DNA of 64,000 bases, taken from positions 1 through 64,000 of the forward strand of contig CAZKBB010000002.1 of assembly GCA_964550935.1 (NCBI GenBank), in the 5' to 3' direction. Under the pieces are notes generated by a model. It ran no database searches and was not told the origin of the DNA. It was given only the letters and a program-made list of their open reading frames with translations. A program made the position numbers and the translations under genes. This document shows positions 47,893 through 56,798 of this stretch, one piece after another. Source of the stretch: JBCBSP01 sp964550935. GTDB lineage: Bacteria > Pseudomonadota > Alphaproteobacteria > Caulobacterales > Maricaulaceae. Within the stretch, counting starts at the first letter, position 1; every line of letters starts with the position of its first letter.

Positions 47893-48795
47893 ATGACCGA
47901 TCCGTACGCGATTCTCGGCGTCAGCCGCTCGGCCTCGTCCGACGAGATTCGCTCCGCCTATCGCAAGCTCGCCAAGTCGCTCCACCCCGACACACGCCCT
48001 GACGACGAGGCGGCCGAAGAGCGCTTCAAGCAGGTGACGTCAGCCTTCAAACTCCTCTCCGATCCAGACAAACGCGCCCAGTTCGATCGCGGTGAGATCG
48101 ACGCCGAGGGCCGTGAACGCCCAGCGTTTCACTACCGGACAAGACGCGAAGCCGGCCCCTTTGAGCGCGGCCCGAGCGGGCGCTTCGAGGATCTGGGCGA
48201 CTTGTTTTCCGACCTGTTCGCGTCCGCCCCGCGCGGCGGCGCCCGGGCCGGATCGCCGGCGGCGCGAGACGGTGCGGACGTGAAGACGCGTATCGAGGTG
48301 TCGCTCGATGAGGCCGTGTCGGGCGTGAAGCGGCGCGTGGCGGTCGCCGGGCGAAAGCTGGATGTGACGATCCCGGCCGGGGTCGAGGATGGACGCGTTT
48401 TGCGCCTGCGCGGACAGGGTCACCCCGGGGCGAATGGCGGCCGGCCGGGCGCCTTGCTTGTCGAGGTGGCGGTCAAGCCCCACCCCTGGTTCAAGCGCGA
48501 AGGCCACGATGTTCGGCTCGATCTGCCGATCTCGATCCGGGAAGCGGTGTTCGGCGCCAAGGTGCGCGCCCCAACCCTCGACGGCCCTGTCGAGCTGCGC
48601 GTGCCGGCGGGCTCCAGCTCCGGCGCGGTGCTGCGCCTGCGCGGGCGCGGCTTGCCGGACTCCGACGGGCAGCGTGGTGATCAGCTCGTGCGGCTCATGG
48701 TCGACGTGCCCACGAACGACACCGATCTGGAAGGCTTTCTGGAGGACTGGACGCCGCCGACAGGATACGATCCGCGCGCGCGTTTCAGATCCTGA
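47893..48795 (+). CDS. DnaJ-family protein, CbpA-like
   Basis: A 300-residue protein with an N-terminal J domain (residues 1-66: DPYAILGVSRSASSDEIRSA, then HPDT as the HPD motif). A short glycine/phenylalanine-poor linker leads straight to the DnaJ C-terminal domains (about 135-290). There is no zinc-finger region, which makes it CbpA-like rather than DnaJ. It would stimulate a DnaK-type ATPase. It is 91 bases downstream of the GTA cluster; it is common in Alphaproteobacteria and not a GTA gene. Confidence 0.93.
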   Translation: MTDPYAILGVSRSASSDEIRSAYRKLAKSLHPDTRPDDEAAEERFKQVTSAFKLLSDPDKRAQFDRGEIDAEGRERPAFHYRTRREAGPFERGPSGRFEDLGDLFSDLFASAPRGGARAGSPAARDGADVKTRIEVSLDEAVSGVKRRVAVAGRKLDVTIPAGVEDGRVLRLRGQGHPGANGGRPGALLVEVAVKPHPWFKREGHDVRLDLPISIREAVFGAKVRAPTLDGPVELRVPAGSSSGAVLRLRGRGLPDSDGQRGDQLVRLMVDVPTNDTDLEGFLEDWTPPTGYDPRARFRS

Positions 48796-48833
48796 CGGCG
48801 CGGCGCTTGCATCGCGCTGCGCCGCTCCGAACT

Positions 48834-48850
48834 GTTCAGACGGGGTTCAG
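48834..48850 (+). promoter_or_regulatory. Direct repeat GTTCAG-N5-GTTCAG, probable response-regulator (or LexA-like) site
   Basis: Two GTTCAG copies 11 bases apart (one helical turn) stand 24 bases upstream of the PepSY gene. OmpR/PhoP-type regulators bind such tandem half-sites, and the downstream genes encode one, so autoregulation is likely. The same sequence also fits the LexA pattern GTTC-N7-GTTC; which protein binds cannot be told from sequence alone. Confidence 0.55.
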
Positions 48851-48874
48851 CCCGGCATCGCTAAGCAGAGGCGC

Positions 48875-49210
48875 ATGATACGCACCATCCTGATCGCTCT
48901 TGCACTGGGTTCGACTGGCGCGCTCGTGTCCGAGGCGGCGCTCGCGCCGGCTGCGGAGGCGCAGCGCTTCGATCCGCGCTCGCGCTATTCCCCCGACGAA
49001 GCGCGCGACGCGCGCCGGGAGGGACGCATCCTGTCGGCCCAGCAAGTGCTGTCGCGGGTGCGCCGGGAATTCCCGGGCGATCAGGTGCGCGTGATCGATC
49101 TGATCGACGGGGCGCGGCCCTATTATCTCGTTCGCGTCGCCCGGGCCGACGGCCGGCGATACGATGTCGAGGTCGATGCGCGCACCGGTCGAATCCTGTC
49201 GGTGCGTTGA
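48875..49210 (+). CDS. PepSY-domain periplasmic protein
   Basis: A 111-residue protein with a signal peptide (TILIALALGSTGALVSEAAL, cleavage near AEA-QR) and one PepSY domain. The second half has the pattern RPYYLVRVARADGRRYDVEVDARTGRIL, with the first helix ILSAQQVLSRVRREFPG. Such small PepSY proteins regularly precede a PhoP/PhoQ-like two-component system and may modulate the sensor. It is 16 bases from the response regulator gene. Confidence 0.85.
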   Translation: MIRTILIALALGSTGALVSEAALAPAAEAQRFDPRSRYSPDEARDARREGRILSAQQVLSRVRREFPGDQVRVIDLIDGARPYYLVRVARADGRRYDVEVDARTGRILSVR

Positions 49211-49226
49211 GCCTGGAGGAGAGCTG

Positions 49227-49919
49227 ATGCGCGCGCTCATCGTCGAAGACGACCCCGATCTCAGCCGGCAGCTGTCCACGGCTTTGTCCGACGCCGGCTA
49301 CGCCGTCGACACGGCCCAGGACGGCGAGGACGGCTGGTTTTTCGGCGACACCGAGCCCTACGACGTGGTGGTGCTGGATCTCGGCCTGCCCAAGCTCGAC
49401 GGCGTGACCGTGCTGGAGCGCTGGCGCGAGGCCGGGCGGGACTTTCCGGTCCTCATCCTGACCGCTCGCGATCGCTGGAGCGAAAAGGTCGCGGGCTTCG
49501 ACGCCGGCGCTGACGACTACCTGACCAAGCCCTTCCACACCGAAGAATTGCTGGCGCGCCTTCGCGCGCTGACCCGGCGCGCCGCCGGGCACGCCACCTC
49601 GATGCTACGGTCCGGATCGCTCTCGCTCGACACCCGGGGCGCGCGGGTCTTCGTCGACGATGCGCTGGTCAAGCTGACCTCGCACGAGTTTCGAATGCTC
49701 AGCTATCTGATGCACCATCGCGATCGGGTGATCTCGCGCACCGAGCTAGTCGAGCACATTTACGATCAGGACTTCGATCGCGACTCCAATACGATCGAGG
49801 TGTTCGTGGGACGGCTTCGCAAGAAGGTGGGCCCTGAGCGCATCGAGACCGTACGCGGCCTTGGCTATCGCCTCGTTGATCCCGATGCGGAAAGCGCGCC
49901 CGGCGCGAAGGCCGGGTGA
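49227..49919 (+). CDS. OmpR/PhoP-family response regulator
   Basis: A 230-residue response regulator. The receiver domain has Asp8/Asp9 in VEDDPDLSRQ, the phosphorylated Asp51 in VVLDLGLPKLDG and Lys near 103 in TKPFHTEELLARLRAL. The C-terminal winged helix contains LTSHEFRMLSYLMHHRDRVI and VRGLGYRLVDP. GGAGGAGA precedes the ATG. Its sensor gene overlaps it by 4 bases. It probably binds the GTTCAG repeats upstream of the PepSY gene. Confidence 0.94.
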   Translation: MRALIVEDDPDLSRQLSTALSDAGYAVDTAQDGEDGWFFGDTEPYDVVVLDLGLPKLDGVTVLERWREAGRDFPVLILTARDRWSEKVAGFDAGADDYLTKPFHTEELLARLRALTRRAAGHATSMLRSGSLSLDTRGARVFVDDALVKLTSHEFRMLSYLMHHRDRVISRTELVEHIYDQDFDRDSNTIEVFVGRLRKKVGPERIETVRGLGYRLVDPDAESAPGAKAG

Positions 49920-51334
49920 CGGGCGGCGAGCCGGGAACGCGCCTTGAACGCGGCGGGTCGCTGGTCCAGCGTCTCGCGCTCACCGCGACCGTGTGGGCGG
50001 CGGCGCTGCTTCTCGTCGGCGCACTCGCCCTTACCGGGCTGTTCCGGCAGACCGTCCTGTCCGACCTCGATGACCGCCTGGACGGTGTTGCGGAGTATCT
50101 CCTGTTCGCCGCCGAGACCGGCGAGGGCGGCGCGATCACTGTGCCGCGCCCGCCTTCCAACCCCCTCTACCAACAGGTTTTCTCCGGGCGCTATTGGCAG
50201 ATCTCAACGGCAGACGAAGACGCCGAGCCGCTTGCGGCCTCGCGCTCGCTCTGGGATGAGGGGCTCGCCTTGCCGGAGGCGCTCGCCGAACGCGCCCTCG
50301 CCGAGCCGGGAGAGCCGGTCTCCGGCGACGCGACGGGGCCGGACGGCGAACCTGTCCGGCTCACCGTCCGCGCCGTTCAGCTGGCGGAGCGCGCCGAGCC
50401 GGTCCTGATCGCAGCCGGTGAGGATCGTCGTCCAGCCGATCGGCGCGTGCGCCGTTTCGCATTTCTGGCCGCCGCCATCTTCGCGGTCTTCGCCGCCGCG
50501 CTCGCAGCGGGCGTCGTGGTGCTGGTGCGGATCGGCCTGGCGCCGGTCTTTCGCATGCGCCGCTCGGTGGCCGACGTGCGCGACGGCGCCGCCGAGCGGC
50601 TCACCGGGCCTTTGCCCGACGAACTTTATCCGTTGGGCCGCGAGCTCAACGCCTTGATGGATCACTCCGCGGAGGTCGTCGAGCGCGCGCGCACCCATGT
50701 CGGCAACCTGGCTCACGCGCTGCGCACCCCGATCACGGTGTTGTCGAACGAGGCGCGCAGCGAGGACGGCGCGTTCGCCGACCTGGTCTCGCGCCAGTCA
50801 GAGGCCATGTCCGCGCAGGTGGAGCATCACCTCACCCGCGCCCGGGCTGCGGCGCGCGCACGCGCGTTCGGGGCGCGCGCAGACGTCGCCCAGGCCATCG
50901 AGGATCTGTCGCGCACGTTGTCGCGCATCCACGCTGAGCGGGGACTTGAGATCGGCGGCGACGTCGCGCCGGGCCTGGTGTTTCGCGGCGAGCGCCAGGA
51001 TCTTGAAGACCTCGCCGGCAATCTCATGGACAATGCGTGCAAGTGGGCGCGCTCGAAAGTCCGCGTCCGCGCTGCGGCGTCGGGCGAGGGGCGCCTCGCG
51101 CTCTCGATCGAGGACGACGGTCCGGGCCTCTCCGAGACTGAGTGCGCGAGGGCCCTGGCGCGCGGGGAGCGGCTGGACGAACGAACGCCCGGCGCCGGGC
51201 TGGGCCTGGCCATCGTCGACGACCTCGCCCGCGCCTATGACGGCGCTCTGTCGCTCGACCGTTCCGAGCTCGGCGGCCTGAAGGCCGAACTAAACCTGCC
51301 AGCGGCGCGACCGGGCGCTGCAACGCAGCGTTAA
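49916..51334 (+). CDS. Sensor histidine kinase, PhoQ/EnvZ-like
   Basis: A 472-residue membrane sensor. Membrane helices at about 22-44 and 181-204 enclose a periplasmic domain of about 135 residues. A HAMP-like stretch follows, then the H-box LAHALRTPITVLSNEA (His267) and a catalytic domain with NLMDNACKWA, SIEDDGPGLS and GAGLGLAIV. The start is a GTG overlapping the stop of the response regulator. The regulated process is unknown; PhoQ-type sensors with PepSY partners often respond to cationic peptides, divalent metals or envelope stress. Confidence 0.93.
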   Translation: MTGGEPGTRLERGGSLVQRLALTATVWAAALLLVGALALTGLFRQTVLSDLDDRLDGVAEYLLFAAETGEGGAITVPRPPSNPLYQQVFSGRYWQISTADEDAEPLAASRSLWDEGLALPEALAERALAEPGEPVSGDATGPDGEPVRLTVRAVQLAERAEPVLIAAGEDRRPADRRVRRFAFLAAAIFAVFAAALAAGVVVLVRIGLAPVFRMRRSVADVRDGAAERLTGPLPDELYPLGRELNALMDHSAEVVERARTHVGNLAHALRTPITVLSNEARSEDGAFADLVSRQSEAMSAQVEHHLTRARAAARARAFGARADVAQAIEDLSRTLSRIHAERGLEIGGDVAPGLVFRGERQDLEDLAGNLMDNACKWARSKVRVRAAASGEGRLALSIEDDGPGLSETECARALARGERLDERTPGAGLGLAIVDDLARAYDGALSLDRSELGGLKAELNLPAARPGAATQR

Positions 51335-51381
51335 CGGCGATCCACGATAATGAGGTGTGGTTTTCTGCGCCGTGCGGTGAG

Positions 51382-52722
51382 ATGTCGAGCCTTAGCCCGG
51401 ACAAGATCGAGAAGCTCAGAGCCTTGCTCGGCGCTTTGCCGCGCGGGTTGGAGCATCGCCTTGTCGGCGCGGCGGAGTTGTCCGACCCGTCGCTTGCGCG
51501 GCTGTTGCGATATTGCACGAACGATCCCGAGACGGCGGCGCGTGAGCATTTCTTCGCGCCGCTGGCGCCGCTCAGCCAGGACCCCGCGTTTGTGCGCCCG
51601 TCTTTGTCGTGCGCCCCGCCGGCGGTCCTGGAGAGCGTGTGGCGCTGGATCGCCGACGAGCTGGCGCCCGAAGCGGCCGAGGCGGCGCGCGAGGCGGTCG
51701 GCGATCTGGACGATGCGCCCGATGAGGCCGGGCTTGACGAACACCGCCGCGTAACGGCCGAGGCGGTCCTCAAAGCGCTCGACGCGCTTGAAGACGACCC
51801 GCGTGCGCTAAAACGGGTGCGGCGCATGCTCGGCGTCTCCGATCTGGCGCAGGTCGGTCACGTCGCGGTGCTGTTGCGCATCGCGCCGGTGCTTCGCGAA
51901 GCCCTCGACGGCGTTGACGAGACGTTGGACGAGCTTGACGAGGACCTCGCCTCGGATTTGCGCGACCGGTACGAGGCTGCGGTTGAAGCCGATCCGGATG
52001 CGGGCGGCTGGTTTCTCTACATGGTGATGGCGCGGCTCACCAAGCCGTGGCGGATCTTGCGCGTGTTCGAGCGCATCGCCGGGCGCGGCGACGACTTCCT
52101 GGTCTCACGCACCGAGATGACCGGCATCGGCGACGCGCTCCTGCTCGACGCCGAACATCATCTCGCGCGCATTTCCAGCGCGCCGCGTTCCCTGCCCGAG
52201 GCCGAGGACGCAGCCTATGCGCTGTCGCAATTCTCGGCCGTAACCGTCGGCATGACGCGCGAGATCGGTATTCGCAAGGACGGTCCGTGGGGCCAACGTC
52301 TGTTGAAGCTGCGCAACGCCGCGGCCAGTCAGATGCAGGCGATCCACGCCGAGGCCGAACGCGCCGCCGACCGCGTTCTTCCCGATCCACGGCGTATCGG
52401 AAGCCGCCGCGCCACGCCCTATCCAGGCTCGGAGTCGCCTGATTTTCTGAAGTTCGAGGCGCTTTGCCGATTCTTGCACCTGACGCGCTCGGACGCCTCG
52501 CGCGCCGCGGTCGGCGGCTCGCACCAAAAAGTCTCCGATGCGTTGAAGGACCGTCTCGATACGCTCGGCCACGCCCTGATCGCGCAGTTGCGCGGCGGCT
52601 CCAGCGATCGCGAGCCGCTCGAAACGATCCTTGCTGACGTCGCGAGGCTGCTTGAAGCCTTCGACGAGGCTGAGACCGCCAGCGTCCTGGTGCGCCGCGG
52701 CGCCGCAGCCCGCGCGGCGTAA
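51382..52722 (+). CDS. Conserved hypothetical protein, helical
   Basis: A 446-residue soluble protein, largely alpha-helical. Visible blocks are LPRGLEHRLVGAAELSDPSL, REHFFAPLAPL, SVWRWIADELAPE and WFLYMVMARLTKPWRILRVF, with FSRTEMTGIGDALL-like sequence (VSRTEMTGIGDAL) after it. I recognise no named domain; it looks like a conserved alphaproteobacterial family of unknown function. An upstream ATG (51355) would add nine residues. No signal peptide. It follows the kinase after 47 bases and may be co-transcribed. Confidence 0.65.
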   Translation: MSSLSPDKIEKLRALLGALPRGLEHRLVGAAELSDPSLARLLRYCTNDPETAAREHFFAPLAPLSQDPAFVRPSLSCAPPAVLESVWRWIADELAPEAAEAAREAVGDLDDAPDEAGLDEHRRVTAEAVLKALDALEDDPRALKRVRRMLGVSDLAQVGHVAVLLRIAPVLREALDGVDETLDELDEDLASDLRDRYEAAVEADPDAGGWFLYMVMARLTKPWRILRVFERIAGRGDDFLVSRTEMTGIGDALLLDAEHHLARISSAPRSLPEAEDAAYALSQFSAVTVGMTREIGIRKDGPWGQRLLKLRNAAASQMQAIHAEAERAADRVLPDPRRIGSRRATPYPGSESPDFLKFEALCRFLHLTRSDASRAAVGGSHQKVSDALKDRLDTLGHALIAQLRGGSSDREPLETILADVARLLEAFDEAETASVLVRRGAAARAA

Positions 52723-52763
52723 TTTCCTTTAATCGCGAGACGCCGCAGCCTATTTAAGCGGTC

Positions 52764-53417
52764 ATGGACGCCGCTGAAAATACGCTCGCCGCGCTGGAGC
52801 GCCGCGACCGCGCGGGAGCGCGCCTGCATTCGACGAGCGCTGCGCGCAACAGGGCGGTCATCGCCGAGCTGCTGGCCGCGCGCTTGCCGGAGGGCGCGCG
52901 CGTGTTGGAGATCGCGTGCGGCTCCGGCGAGCATGCGCTCGCCGCCGTTTCGGTCCGCCCTGACCTGAGCTGGACCCCATCCGACATCGACGCCGACGCG
53001 CGCGCGAGCGTGGATGACTGGGCGCGCGAGGCGCCCGGGCGCGTCTCATCGGCGCTTGCGCTCGATGTGGCGGCGCCGGGCTGGTCGACTAAAGCGCCGG
53101 ATGTGGATGCGGTATTTTGCGCCAACATGATCCACATCGCGCCCTGGTCGGCCTGCGAGGGACTGTTCGACGGCGCGGCCGATCGCCTGGCCGAAGGTGG
53201 GCTCCTAATCCTCTACGGACCCTTCCTGGAAGGCGAAGCGACCGCGCCGTCCAATCTCGATTTCGACCGCAGCCTGAAGGCGCGCGACTCGCGATGGGGC
53301 GTGCGCGCGCTCGCCGATGTGGACGCCTGCGCGGCCCGGCATGGCTTTGAGCGCCGCGAGCGGGTCGAAACGCCGGCGAACAACCGGCTCATCGTTTATC
53401 GGCGGGTGGGCGCATGA
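52764..53417 (+). CDS. DUF938 family SAM-dependent methyltransferase-like protein
   Basis: A 217-residue Rossmann-fold protein. The SAM-binding motif is VLEIACGSGEHALAAV (residues about 46-61), and FCANMIHIAPWSACEGLFDG with YGPFLEGEATAPSNLDFD are DUF938 marks. The substrate is unknown. It overlaps ccmI by 4 bases, so it is translationally coupled to the cytochrome c maturation operon. The upstream region has TATTTAAG near 52752. Confidence 0.88.
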   Translation: MDAAENTLAALERRDRAGARLHSTSAARNRAVIAELLAARLPEGARVLEIACGSGEHALAAVSVRPDLSWTPSDIDADARASVDDWAREAPGRVSSALALDVAAPGWSTKAPDVDAVFCANMIHIAPWSACEGLFDGAADRLAEGGLLILYGPFLEGEATAPSNLDFDRSLKARDSRWGVRALADVDACAARHGFERRERVETPANNRLIVYRRVGA

Positions 53418-54400
53418 GCAGCATCGTCTTCGCCGTTCTCACAGGGCTAATGGCGGTGGCCGCGGCGGTCTACGTGGCGCGCCCGATCATGCGCGGGGCG
53501 AGCGCGCCCCGGGCGCGGATGATCGGTCCTCTGCTGGCGATCGCGATCGGCGCCGTCGCGTTCGCCATTTACGCGGTGAACGGCGAGCCCTCTGTGGAGG
53601 GCCGCCCCTACGCCGCGGTCGCTGATCGCGTGATGCAGGCCGATCCGCGCACGCTGAGCGTGCCGGAGCAGGAGCTCCGTTTGCGCGAGATGATCCGCCG
53701 CGATCCCGATGACGCCGACGCTATGGTTCGCCTGGGCGCGCTGCTTTCCGCCGCTGACCGCCACCTTGAGGCGGTCGCGACGCTTGAGCGCGCCGTGCGC
53801 CTGGAACCGACGCCGCAGGCGCTCTCCGCGCTCGGCCAAGGCCTGGTCATGCTCAATGAGGGTGAGATCACCGCTGAGGCCCGCCGCGCATTCGAAGCCG
53901 CCCACGAGCAAGCGCCCGGGCTGGCTCCGCCGGCCTTTTTTCTCGCCCAAGCCGCTTACGACGCCGGCGATCGCGACGCGGCGTTCCGCCGTTGGGCCGA
54001 TCTTCTCTCTCGGCTCGACGCTGAAGACCCTTATCGCCGGGTGGTTGCGACGCGCGCGGCCGATCTTCTCTCGCGTCCTGTCGCCGGACCGATCGCTGTT
54101 GAGGGCGAGGGCGCGGCGGGCGAGGCGCCGAGCGCGCCGTTCGCCGATATGACCGAAGCCGAGGCCGAGGCGATGATTCAGGGTATGATGAACCGGCTGG
54201 AGACGCGTCTCGAGGCGAACCCGGACGATGTTCCCGGCTGGCTGACGCTGGCGCGTGCGCGCTCGCTGTCCGGTGATCGCCAAGCGGCCGAAGCCGCCGT
54301 CGCGCGCGCCGCGGCGCAAGCGGATGGAGACGGCGAACGCGCCGTGCTTTCAGCCCTGGCGCGGGCGCTTGAGATCGAACTTGAGGAGACCGAGGCGTGA
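53414..54400 (+). CDS. ccmI: Cytochrome c maturation protein CcmI (CycH)
   Basis: A 328-residue protein with two N-terminal membrane helices (about residues 5-22 and 37-55) and a periplasmic TPR region. The pattern EQELRLREMIRRDPDDADAM followed by RLGALLSAADRHLEAVATLE matches CcmI, which presents apocytochrome c to the haem ligation complex. The second TPR part (MNRLETRLEANPDDVPGWLT) is typical. It is the first gene of ccmI-ccmE-ccmF-ccmH. Confidence 0.9.
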   Translation: MSSIVFAVLTGLMAVAAAVYVARPIMRGASAPRARMIGPLLAIAIGAVAFAIYAVNGEPSVEGRPYAAVADRVMQADPRTLSVPEQELRLREMIRRDPDDADAMVRLGALLSAADRHLEAVATLERAVRLEPTPQALSALGQGLVMLNEGEITAEARRAFEAAHEQAPGLAPPAFFLAQAAYDAGDRDAAFRRWADLLSRLDAEDPYRRVVATRAADLLSRPVAGPIAVEGEGAAGEAPSAPFADMTEAEAEAMIQGMMNRLETRLEANPDDVPGWLTLARARSLSGDRQAAEAAVARAAAQADGDGERAVLSALARALEIELEETEA

Positions 54401-54837
54401 GAAAAGCCAGACGCAGGCTCTGGATCGTCGCCGCCGCGGCGAGCGTGCTGGCCGTGGCCGGCGGGCTCGCGGCGACCGCGCTGCGCGACGCCATGGTGTT
54501 CTTCTATTCCCCGGCCGAAGTCGCCGAAGCCCCCCCGGCTCCGGGCGAGCGGGTGCGCGTCGGCGGGCTGGTCGTGGAAGGCTCCGTCGAGCGCCCGAGC
54601 GAGGGCGGAGCACGCTTCAGCGTCACCGATGGGGCGGCCGAGATCCACATCGCCTACACCGGCTCGTTGCCTGATCTGTTCCGCGAAGGCCAGGGCATCG
54701 TCGCGCAGGGCGCGTTCGACGAGGCCGGCCTGTTCCAGGCCAGCACCGTCCTGGCCAAGCACGATGAAAGCTACATGCCGCCGGAAGTCGCCGACGCTCT
54801 GCGTGAGCAAGGCGTCTGGCGCGAGGAGACCTCATGA
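54397..54837 (+). CDS. ccmE: Haem chaperone CcmE
   Basis: A 146-residue periplasmic haem chaperone anchored by one N-terminal helix. The haem-binding histidine is His122 in LAKHDESYMPPEV, with Tyr126, the usual HxxxY motif. VGGLVVEGSV and FSVTDGAAEIHIAYTG are family features of the OB-fold. The start is a GTG overlapping the ccmI stop. It overlaps ccmF by 4 bases. Confidence 0.95.
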   Translation: MRKARRRLWIVAAAASVLAVAGGLAATALRDAMVFFYSPAEVAEAPPAPGERVRVGGLVVEGSVERPSEGGARFSVTDGAAEIHIAYTGSLPDLFREGQGIVAQGAFDEAGLFQASTVLAKHDESYMPPEVADALREQGVWREETS

Positions 54838-56798
54838 TCGCCGAGATCGGACGCTTCCTGATCGCCCTGGCGCTCGCCGCCTCCATCGCCCAGACCGTGC
54901 TTGCCTTCCTTGGCGCCAATCGCGGCGGGGCCGAGGCGATGTCGCGCGCAGGCCGATCCGCCGCAGAGGTCGCCGTGGCGGCGTCCGGCGCGGCGATGAT
55001 CCTGCTCATCGCCGCCTTCATCCAGTCGGACTTCTCCATCGCCTACATTGCGGCGAACTCGCACGCCGACAAGCCGCTCGCCTACAAGATCGCCGGCGCC
55101 TGGGGCGGCCACGAAGGCTCGATGCTGCTATGGTGTTTGATGCTGGCGCTGTTCGGGCTCGGCCTGGCGCGCATCGGTCCGCAGGCGCCGGCGCTGCGCC
55201 TGCGCTCGGTCAGCTTCCAGGGGCTGCTTCAGACGTTGTTTTTCGCGTTCCTGGCCCTCGCCTCGAACCCGTTCGAGCGCGCAATCCCCGCGCCGCTCCA
55301 AGGCTCCGAGCTCAACCCGATCCTTCAGGATCCCGCGCTGGTGATCCATCCCCCGCTTCTTTACGTGGGCTATGTCGGGCTGTCGGCCTCGTTCGCGATC
55401 GCCGCGGCGGGGCTGTGGCAGAAGTCCGGCGGAGCGGAGCTGGCGCGCGCGCTGAGGCCCTGGGCGCTGGCGGCGTGGACGAGCCTGACCGCCGGCATCG
55501 CGCTCGGCGCATGGTGGGCCTATTACGAGCTTGGCTGGGGCGGCTGGTGGTTCTGGGACCCGGTCGAAAACGCCAGCTTCATGCCCTGGCTGCTCGGCGC
55601 GGCGCTGATCCATTCCGCCATCGCAACTGAAAAGCGCGGCGCGTTTCCAGGCTGGACGGTCTTCCTCGCGCTTCTGGCTTACATCCTGTCGATCCTGGGA
55701 GCCTTCCTGGTGCGCTCGGGCGTTCTGACGTCCGTTCACGCCTTCGCGCTTGATCCTGAACGCGGGGTCTGGATCCTGGGCATGCTGGCGATCTCGGCGG
55801 TGGCGGGGTTCGTCTTGTTCGGACTGCGCGCGGGATCGCTCGGCGAAGGCGACGGCTTCGAGCCGACCAGCCGGGAGGCCTTCATCGGCGCGAACAATCT
55901 CCTGCTCGCCGCCGCGGCCGGCGTGGTGCTGGTGGGCACGCTCTATCCGCTCCTCCTCGACGTGACCGGCGGCGCAGCGGTCTCTGTCGGTCCGCCTTAT
56001 TTCAACGCGGCGGCGACGCCGCTGATGGTCGCCGCGCTCGCGCTCATGCCGCTTGCGCCCTTCCTGCCGTGGGCCAATGGCGGCGCGAAGCCGGGCCTGA
56101 AGCAGATGCGTCCGGCGTTGATGCTCCTGCCGGTCGCGCTCGTCGGCGGCGTATTCATCTGGTTCGGCGCCTCGACGCTCGCCATAGTCGGCGGCGCGCT
56201 CGGGGTTTGGGCGATCGCCGGGGCGATCAGCGACGCCTCGCGCTCCTTGCCGGCGGCGAAGGCGCATGCGGTGCGCGCGGCGAGCGCCGGGCGCGCGATC
56301 GCACACGCCGGGGTCGGCTTCATCGCGCTCGGTGCGGCGGCGGACGCCTCGCGCCCGCCCGAGCAGTCCGCCTCCATGGGGCCAGGCGAGACGATCTCGA
56401 TCGCGGGACGCGAGCTCACGCTGCAATCGATCCGACGCGCGGACGGTCCGAACTACCTGGCCGACCGGGCCACTTTGACCGTTCAGGGCGCCTCCTCCGG
56501 CACGATCGCGCCGGAGCGGCGATATTATCCCGGCGCGGATCAGCACACCCGCGAGGTGGCGCTGAAGTCTCGCCCGTCCGGCGATCTTTACGTCTCCATC
56601 GGCGAACCGCGCCCGCGCCCTGACGGCACGATGGGCTACGAGATCCGCGCCGCGTTTCATCCGCTGATCTGGGCGCTGGGGCTCGGGGCGACGATGATCG
56701 TCGTCGGGGGCTGTCTGGCGCTTGGCGGGCGGCTCGCCGCAGGGCGCACGCTGCGCCGGCGCGAGCCCCTGCCGGGCGAGGCGGAGCCGGCCGAATGA
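54834..56798 (+). CDS. ccmF: Cytochrome c haem lyase subunit CcmF
   Basis: A 654-residue, multi-helix inner-membrane protein. The tryptophan-rich WWD motif WGGWWFWDPVENASFMPWL and the conserved haem-ligating histidines near the N-terminus (WGGHEGSMLLW) are present. FLVRSGVLTSVHAFA lies in the middle. It transfers haem from CcmE to apocytochrome c together with CcmH and CcmI. It overlaps ccmH by 4 bases. Codon use gives several strong reverse-strand shadows that are not genes. Confidence 0.95.
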   Translation: MIAEIGRFLIALALAASIAQTVLAFLGANRGGAEAMSRAGRSAAEVAVAASGAAMILLIAAFIQSDFSIAYIAANSHADKPLAYKIAGAWGGHEGSMLLWCLMLALFGLGLARIGPQAPALRLRSVSFQGLLQTLFFAFLALASNPFERAIPAPLQGSELNPILQDPALVIHPPLLYVGYVGLSASFAIAAAGLWQKSGGAELARALRPWALAAWTSLTAGIALGAWWAYYELGWGGWWFWDPVENASFMPWLLGAALIHSAIATEKRGAFPGWTVFLALLAYILSILGAFLVRSGVLTSVHAFALDPERGVWILGMLAISAVAGFVLFGLRAGSLGEGDGFEPTSREAFIGANNLLLAAAAGVVLVGTLYPLLLDVTGGAAVSVGPPYFNAAATPLMVAALALMPLAPFLPWANGGAKPGLKQMRPALMLLPVALVGGVFIWFGASTLAIVGGALGVWAIAGAISDASRSLPAAKAHAVRAASAGRAIAHAGVGFIALGAAADASRPPEQSASMGPGETISIAGRELTLQSIRRADGPNYLADRATLTVQGASSGTIAPERRYYPGADQHTREVALKSRPSGDLYVSIGEPRPRPDGTMGYEIRAAFHPLIWALGLGATMIVVGGCLALGGRLAAGRTLRRREPLPGEAEPAE

